Part shown: one piece after another, positions 7,222 through 10,213 of the stretch
How positions within the stretch are numbered: position 1 is the first letter of the stretch
Layout: each line of letters begins with the position of its first letter
Assembly: GCA_934462705.1 (NCBI GenBank)
Contig: CAKSIH010000027.1
Span: 1 to 10,213, forward strand
DNA: 10,213 nt
Reading direction: 5' to 3'
DNA from: an uncultured Eubacteriales bacterium
Lineage (GTDB): Bacteria > Bacillota > Clostridia > Oscillospirales > Acutalibacteraceae
The notes under the pieces: model-generated
The model's database searches: none
The model's input: only the letters and a program-made list of their open reading frames with translations
Told to the model about the DNA's origin: nothing
Program-made: the position numbers and the translations under genes

Positions 7222-7644
7222 ATGGAATACAAAATTAAAACTATTAATCATGATGGAACGATTATTGAAGTGGAAGTAAGCTTTAGTGTTTATAACTTTG
7301 ACAAAGAAAACAATTGGCAAGAAGACTGGAGAAGCCGTAAATCAAAGAGGGAAGACTCTTATGAAGAAGTTCTAAAAATTTATGAGAAAAACGGATTACC
7401 GCTTGAGTTACAAGAGGTATCTAGTGAGACTAGATACATAAAAGGTTGCGAGTATGAACAGTTGCATAAAGTAATAGATAAGTTACCTAAAGTTCAGCGC
7501 AGAAGGATAATGCTTAGGTATTTTCATGGGTTAAGTTTGAGTGATATTGCCAAAATAGAGGGGATATCTAAAGTAAGCGTTAAGAGCAGTATAGATCAGG
7601 CATTACGAAAATTAAAAAACATGTCGAACGAAAAATACGAATAG
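7222..7644 (+). CDS. Sigma-70 region 4-like regulator of a mobile element
   Basis: A 140-residue protein. The N-terminal part (1-75) is charged with no motif I know. The C-terminal part is a sigma region 4 helix-turn-helix: 'LPKVQRRRIMLRYFHGLSLS' (88-107), then 'DIAKIEGISKVSVKSSIDQALRKLKN'-like recognition helices to about 133. Such small proteins resemble the last domain of sigma factors and are common next to recombinase genes in clostridial and streptococcal integrative elements. They are thought to control element genes, but region 2 is absent, so activity as a true sigma factor is doubtful. I chose ATG 7222 because GGAGG (7209-7213) lies eight bases before it. An in-frame TTG at 7207 overlaps that site. 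Expression is probably governed by the attenuator at 7016-7114. Confidence 0.8.
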   Translation: MEYKIKTINHDGTIIEVEVSFSVYNFDKENNWQEDWRSRKSKREDSYEEVLKIYEKNGLPLELQEVSSETRYIKGCEYEQLHKVIDKLPKVQRRRIMLRYFHGLSLSDIAKIEGISKVSVKSSIDQALRKLKNMSNEKYE

Positions 7645-7645
7645 G

Positions 7646-7676
7646 GGGCTAACTTTTTGCGTTTTCAACGCCCTAT
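7646..7676 (+). other. GC-rich inverted-repeat segment after the regulator gene
   Basis: Just after the stop codon, a G-rich run and CAACGCCCT can pair partly, and a short hairpin GCGTT-TTC-AACGC lies within. It is followed by TATATATAG and a T-rich stretch. It could be a weak terminator, or TTGCGT (17-bp spacer) TATAGA could be a promoter for the noncoding block. I cannot decide between them. Confidence 0.3.
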
Positions 7677-7723
7677 ATATAGAAGGATTTTTTCTTTCTA
7701 ATGAACCTTGAAAACAGAATATG

Positions 7724-8219
7724 AATATCTCAACTACGTTAAATTGTTGGACGAGCGTTTTATTGAGTACGCCATGACATCGTCAGTGCAAGTTAATTCC
7801 ACTGCACTTCCTCTTCCCAAAAAGTCTTACGACTTTTCGGGGACTCCGCGGCACAAAATGTGCCTTATAGACGAGCGATAAATACTTATATATAAAATTC
7901 GCGAGATTGCGAATCCGCCATGATCCCAGCAATTCATAATGATACTCCTGTCTAGCCACAGTCCGAGCATATAAGGGGCTCCGAAAAGGTGGTAGTTCGT
8001 AAGCTAGCGTAAAAACGGTGCGATTACAAGCCGTTAGTTAGCAAGGATGTGCCTTTTTGGGAAAGCGGAGGAGCTATGAAGCGTTTAAGCCTTGCTGTTT
8101 ACAGTTAGGCGCTCTTAGCAAAATTCGCTCCGATGATGTCGCAGGCAATGGAGACAGTCCCAGTGAGGGGAACGTGAAAGTCGTGTGAAACTGTCTAACC
8201 AGCAGTGGGTTGAGATATT
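7724..8219 (+). ncRNA. Candidate large structured noncoding RNA, about 496 nt
   Basis: AATATCTCAAC (7724-7734) pairs perfectly with GTTGAGATATT (8209-8219), closing the block. Inside are many clean hairpins: GTGCA/TGCAC (7786-7807), AAAAGTC-TTAC-GACTTTT (7820-7837), GGCACA-AAA-TGTGCC (7850-7864), ATTCGC-GAGATT-GCGAAT (7897-7914), AACGG/CCGTT (8014-8035), an 8-bp helix 8039-8046/8090-8097, and AGACAGT/ACTGTCT (8152-8158/8190-8196) enclosing CCC-AGTGA-GGG. A long-range helix pairs 7776-7784 with 8132-8140. The block is visibly richer in G+C than its surroundings and holds no plausible gene. It lies between the regulator and the recombinase genes. I have an unverified recollection of similar conserved blocks in clostridial integrative elements and cannot name an Rfam family. 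A DNA-level role (recombination or transfer site) is possible instead. Confidence 0.6.
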
Positions 8220-8289
8220 ACTTATTTAATGTGGTACAAGCAAAAATGAATTGTTTTTTCATATTAATAAATAAAGGGGTGTAAACATT

Positions 8290-8421
8290 ATGCAAAATAT
8301 TGGATATAGAAAGAATATTAAAGAAATCTATGAAGTTGAAAATTACTTTCAGGGCGAATTAGATATTAAGGAGATTTTAAGAGAAATATTAGAAAATAAG
8401 TTAAAAAAGATAAAAAAATAG
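8290..8421 (+). CDS. Small charged protein, 43 residues, upstream of the recombinase
   Basis: The ATG follows AAAGGGG ten bases upstream. The product starts MQNIGYRKNIKEIYEVENYF, continues 'GELDIKEILREILENKLKKI' and ends in KK. It looks like one or two amphipathic helices with a basic tail, no signal peptide and no cysteine. Small genes just ahead of a recombinase often encode directionality factors or regulators, but nothing in this sequence proves that. Codon use is like that of the recombinase gene, and it lies 67 bp upstream of it. Function unknown. Confidence 0.6.
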   Translation: MQNIGYRKNIKEIYEVENYFQGELDIKEILREILENKLKKIKK

Positions 8422-8429
8422 ATTAAATA

Positions 8430-8438
8430 TGTTATAAT
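8430..8438 (+). promoter_or_regulatory. Extended -10 promoter for the recombinase
   Basis: TGTTATAAT is a perfect extended -10 (TG-n-TATAAT), about 50 bases before the recombinase ATG. No clear -35 is seen, which extended -10 promoters tolerate. It overlaps nothing coding and lies right after the 43-codon gene, so the recombinase may be transcribed separately. Confidence 0.5.
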
Positions 8439-8488
8439 CAATCTGTAAATATTATGGATTGATTTTGGTCAAATTGAAGGGGGAGAAT

Positions 8489-10126
8489 ATGCAACCAAAT
8501 TCAACCATATATAAAGCAGCCTTATATATGAGGCTGTCAAAAGATGATTATAACCAGGGAGAAAGCTCTAGCATTACAACTCAGAGAAAAATGCTAACTG
8601 CCTTTGCAAAACAAAATTCTTTTAAAGTTATAGATGAATATATTGATGATGGATGGTCAGGAACTAATTTTGATCGTCCGAACTTTAAGAGAATGATACA
8701 GGATATAGAAAGTAAAAAAATAAATCTAGTGATTACAAAAGATTTATCGCGTTTAGGTCGAGATTACATAACTACAGGTCAATACACTGAGATTTACTTT
8801 CCATCAAAAAAGGTTAGATATATAGCAATTAATGATGGATATGATTCAAATAATAAATATGGAGATATAGTGCCATTTAAAAATATTATTAATGAAATGT
8901 ATGCAAGAGACACGTCTCAGAAAATACGCTCTTCTTTTCAGACTAAAATGAGGGAGGGTGAGTTTATTGGCAATTTTGCTCCATATGGTTATATTAAAGA
9001 TCCTAATGATAAAAATCATCTTTTAATAAATACTGAGGTATCAGAAGTAATAAAGAAAATTTTTGACTTAGCAGTAGATGGAAATAAGCCAAAAGAAATA
9101 GCTGAATATTTAAATAAAAGAAATATTCAAACTCCAGCTCAATATCGTTGTAAAAAATATCCTCATTTAAATGTTGATAACTATACAAAACGTAAGAAAT
9201 GGACGTCTAGTTCAGTTTCGAAAATACTTAAAAATATTGTTTATCTGGGTCACACTGCTCAGGGAAAAACTACTAAAGTATCATTTAAAAGTAATATAAC
9301 GGTACAAAATTCTAAAAGTGAATGGATTATAGTTAAAAATACACATGAACCTCTTATTAGTGAAGACGTATTTAATGAAGTTAAGAGAAGAAGTCTTAGC
9401 CGTACTTGTGCAAAAAAGGAGGGGTTTACCAATATTTTCTCTGGATTAGCAAAGTGTATGGATTGTAGTAGAAATATGTCCAGTGTTGGCACGAGAAAAA
9501 AAGGTTCTGTTTCTAATTTGGCTTGTGGTGGTTATAAATTATATGGAAAGAAAGAATGTACAAATCATTTCATAGACTATAATGTACTGTATGATATTGT
9601 TTTAAAAGCAATACGGAAACAGGTTGTGTTGTCGAGGCAAGATAAGTCTAATTTGTTTGAGGATATGAAGGCGAAAATTAATTTAGAAAAAAATGACACC
9701 TTTATAAACCAGGAAATTAGAAAGCTTAAAAATAGGTCAAAAGAGTTAGATGGCATTATAGAGAAGTTGTATGAGGATAACTATAATGGAGTCATAAATG
9801 ATACCCGATTTAAGAAACTTATAGCAAAATATGAAAAAGAAAACGATTCACTAAATAAAGAAATTAATGAATTAGAGCATCAGTTGATGGATAAAAAAAG
9901 ATTACTTGATGGTATTATAAATTCTTATGAGAAGTTTTGTGAAATAGTAAAAGAGTATACAGAGATAAAAGAACTTAATCAGGATATACTATTTAAGTTT
10001 ATAGATCATATTGAAGTTGGTCAAGGATATTATGAAAAAACACCTAACGGAAAGGTAAAGCATCAAAAAGTAAAAATTTATTTTAAATTTTTAGGAGAAT
10101 CATCGGTTAATATACATGAAGTATAG
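8489..10126 (+). CDS. Large serine recombinase, TndX/TnpX type
   Basis: A 545-residue protein that appears complete. The N-terminal resolvase domain has 'AALYMRLSKDD' with catalytic Ser17, 'SSSITTQRKM', and 'DLSRLGRDY' (about 85-93) with the active-site arginine. The recombinase domain follows ('FAPYGYI...', 'WTSSSVSKILKNIVYLG'), then a zinc ribbon with Cys323, 326, 346 and 357, and a long coiled coil (about 397-477) of the kind that controls synapsis direction. Length and layout match TndX of Tn5397 and related recombinases that excise and insert integrative elements through a covalent Ser-DNA intermediate. I chose ATG 8489, just after GGGGGAG. An in-frame TTG at 8459 has no ribosome binding site. 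The attachment sites are not identifiable here. Confidence 0.93.
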   Translation: MQPNSTIYKAALYMRLSKDDYNQGESSSITTQRKMLTAFAKQNSFKVIDEYIDDGWSGTNFDRPNFKRMIQDIESKKINLVITKDLSRLGRDYITTGQYTEIYFPSKKVRYIAINDGYDSNNKYGDIVPFKNIINEMYARDTSQKIRSSFQTKMREGEFIGNFAPYGYIKDPNDKNHLLINTEVSEVIKKIFDLAVDGNKPKEIAEYLNKRNIQTPAQYRCKKYPHLNVDNYTKRKKWTSSSVSKILKNIVYLGHTAQGKTTKVSFKSNITVQNSKSEWIIVKNTHEPLISEDVFNEVKRRSLSRTCAKKEGFTNIFSGLAKCMDCSRNMSSVGTRKKGSVSNLACGGYKLYGKKECTNHFIDYNVLYDIVLKAIRKQVVLSRQDKSNLFEDMKAKINLEKNDTFINQEIRKLKNRSKELDGIIEKLYEDNYNGVINDTRFKKLIAKYEKENDSLNKEINELEHQLMDKKRLLDGIINSYEKFCEIVKEYTEIKELNQDILFKFIDHIEVGQGYYEKTPNGKVKHQKVKIYFKFLGESSVNIHEV

Positions 10127-10171
10127 AAGTATTTTGTTAATTTATAACAGTAACAATTAATGCTAAAGATA

Positions 10172-10213
10172 AAATATTCGCATACAAGTGCGACCCTAAC
10201 CATGTGCATGGGG
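10172..10213 (+). other. oriT-like nick region at the right edge
   Basis: TTCGCATACAAGTGCGACCCT (first 20 bases at 10177-10196) closely resembles the TTCGCATAAGTGCGCCCT core of pSK41/pGO1-type transfer origins and the TAAGTGCGCCCT nick core of RSF1010, recalled from knowledge of those plasmids. Nicking there falls after GTGCG. A small inverted repeat TCGCA...TGCGA overlaps it. Such sites lie beside MobA/MobL-type relaxase genes, so one is expected just to the right. The extra A between GTGCG and CCCT is a difference from the classical core. Confidence 0.55.

Noticed and set aside
7724..8219. Group II intron
   Set aside because: No GUGYG at the 5' border, no recognisable domain V with its catalytic triad, and no reverse transcriptase gene. 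A GTGCG inside the block is not at a border.
7724..8219. tmRNA, RNase P RNA or IscB-type guide RNA
   Set aside because: No tRNA-like ends, no GAGGAAAGUCC-type core, and no nuclease gene nearby.
9003..9492. Minus-strand open frames inside the recombinase gene
   Set aside because: They lie opposite a well-supported recombinase and have no starts or motifs.
1..10213. CRISPR array, tRNA or rRNA genes
   Set aside because: No regularly spaced repeats, no cloverleaf and no rRNA segments were seen. The short CCTTGAAAACAGAAT near 7706 only superficially recalls rRNA spacer sequence.

Overview
The window is AT-rich with strong GGAGG-type ribosome binding sites and clostridial-type gene families. It most likely comes from the Bacillota, class Clostridia. 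The species cannot be named from the sequence. It divides into three parts.

Left part (1-3130, minus strand): an operon of four secreted-protein genes. Three of them, called D (2041-3049), C (1053-2024) and B (145-1022) here, look like divergent paralogues. Each has a signal peptide, a cysteine-containing N-terminal region, a hydrophobic middle and a related C-terminal segment of the form 'G-[LI]-N-Y-[ST]-x-E-x-K'. Only C is open from end to end. D and B each carry a single-base frameshift in a run of A. The fourth gene (A) runs off the left edge, and its start overlaps the stop of B by four bases. A sigma-A-like promoter and a 21-bp palindrome precede D. I do not recognise the family. The hydrophobic middles suggest membrane-acting or surface proteins, but that is inference.

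Middle part (3130-6710): a graveyard of truncated genes. A C-terminal remnant of a UvrD/AddA-like helicase (minus strand, frameshifted) meets an ABC exporter lacking its N-terminal half (plus strand, frameshift plus nonsense codon). A Nudix hydrolase follows, probably clipped at its C-terminus. It runs directly into a sugar-phosphate isomerase-like gene that has no start codon and an internal stop. After that come about 440 bases in which I see no gene.

Right part (6730-10213, plus strand): what looks like the regulatory and integration module of an integrative mobilisable or conjugative element. In order it holds a strong terminator, an attenuator with mutually exclusive hairpins, a sigma-region-4-like regulator, a noncoding block of about 500 nt closed by a perfect 11-bp terminal helix (a candidate large structured RNA), a 43-codon gene, an intact large serine recombinase of TndX/TnpX type, and at the right edge a sequence closely resembling the nick region of RSF1010/pSK41-type transfer origins. 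A relaxase gene would be expected just beyond the window.

The points most worth following are the paralogous secreted-protein operon with its poly-A frameshifts, the structured RNA between the regulator and the recombinase, and the oriT-like site.
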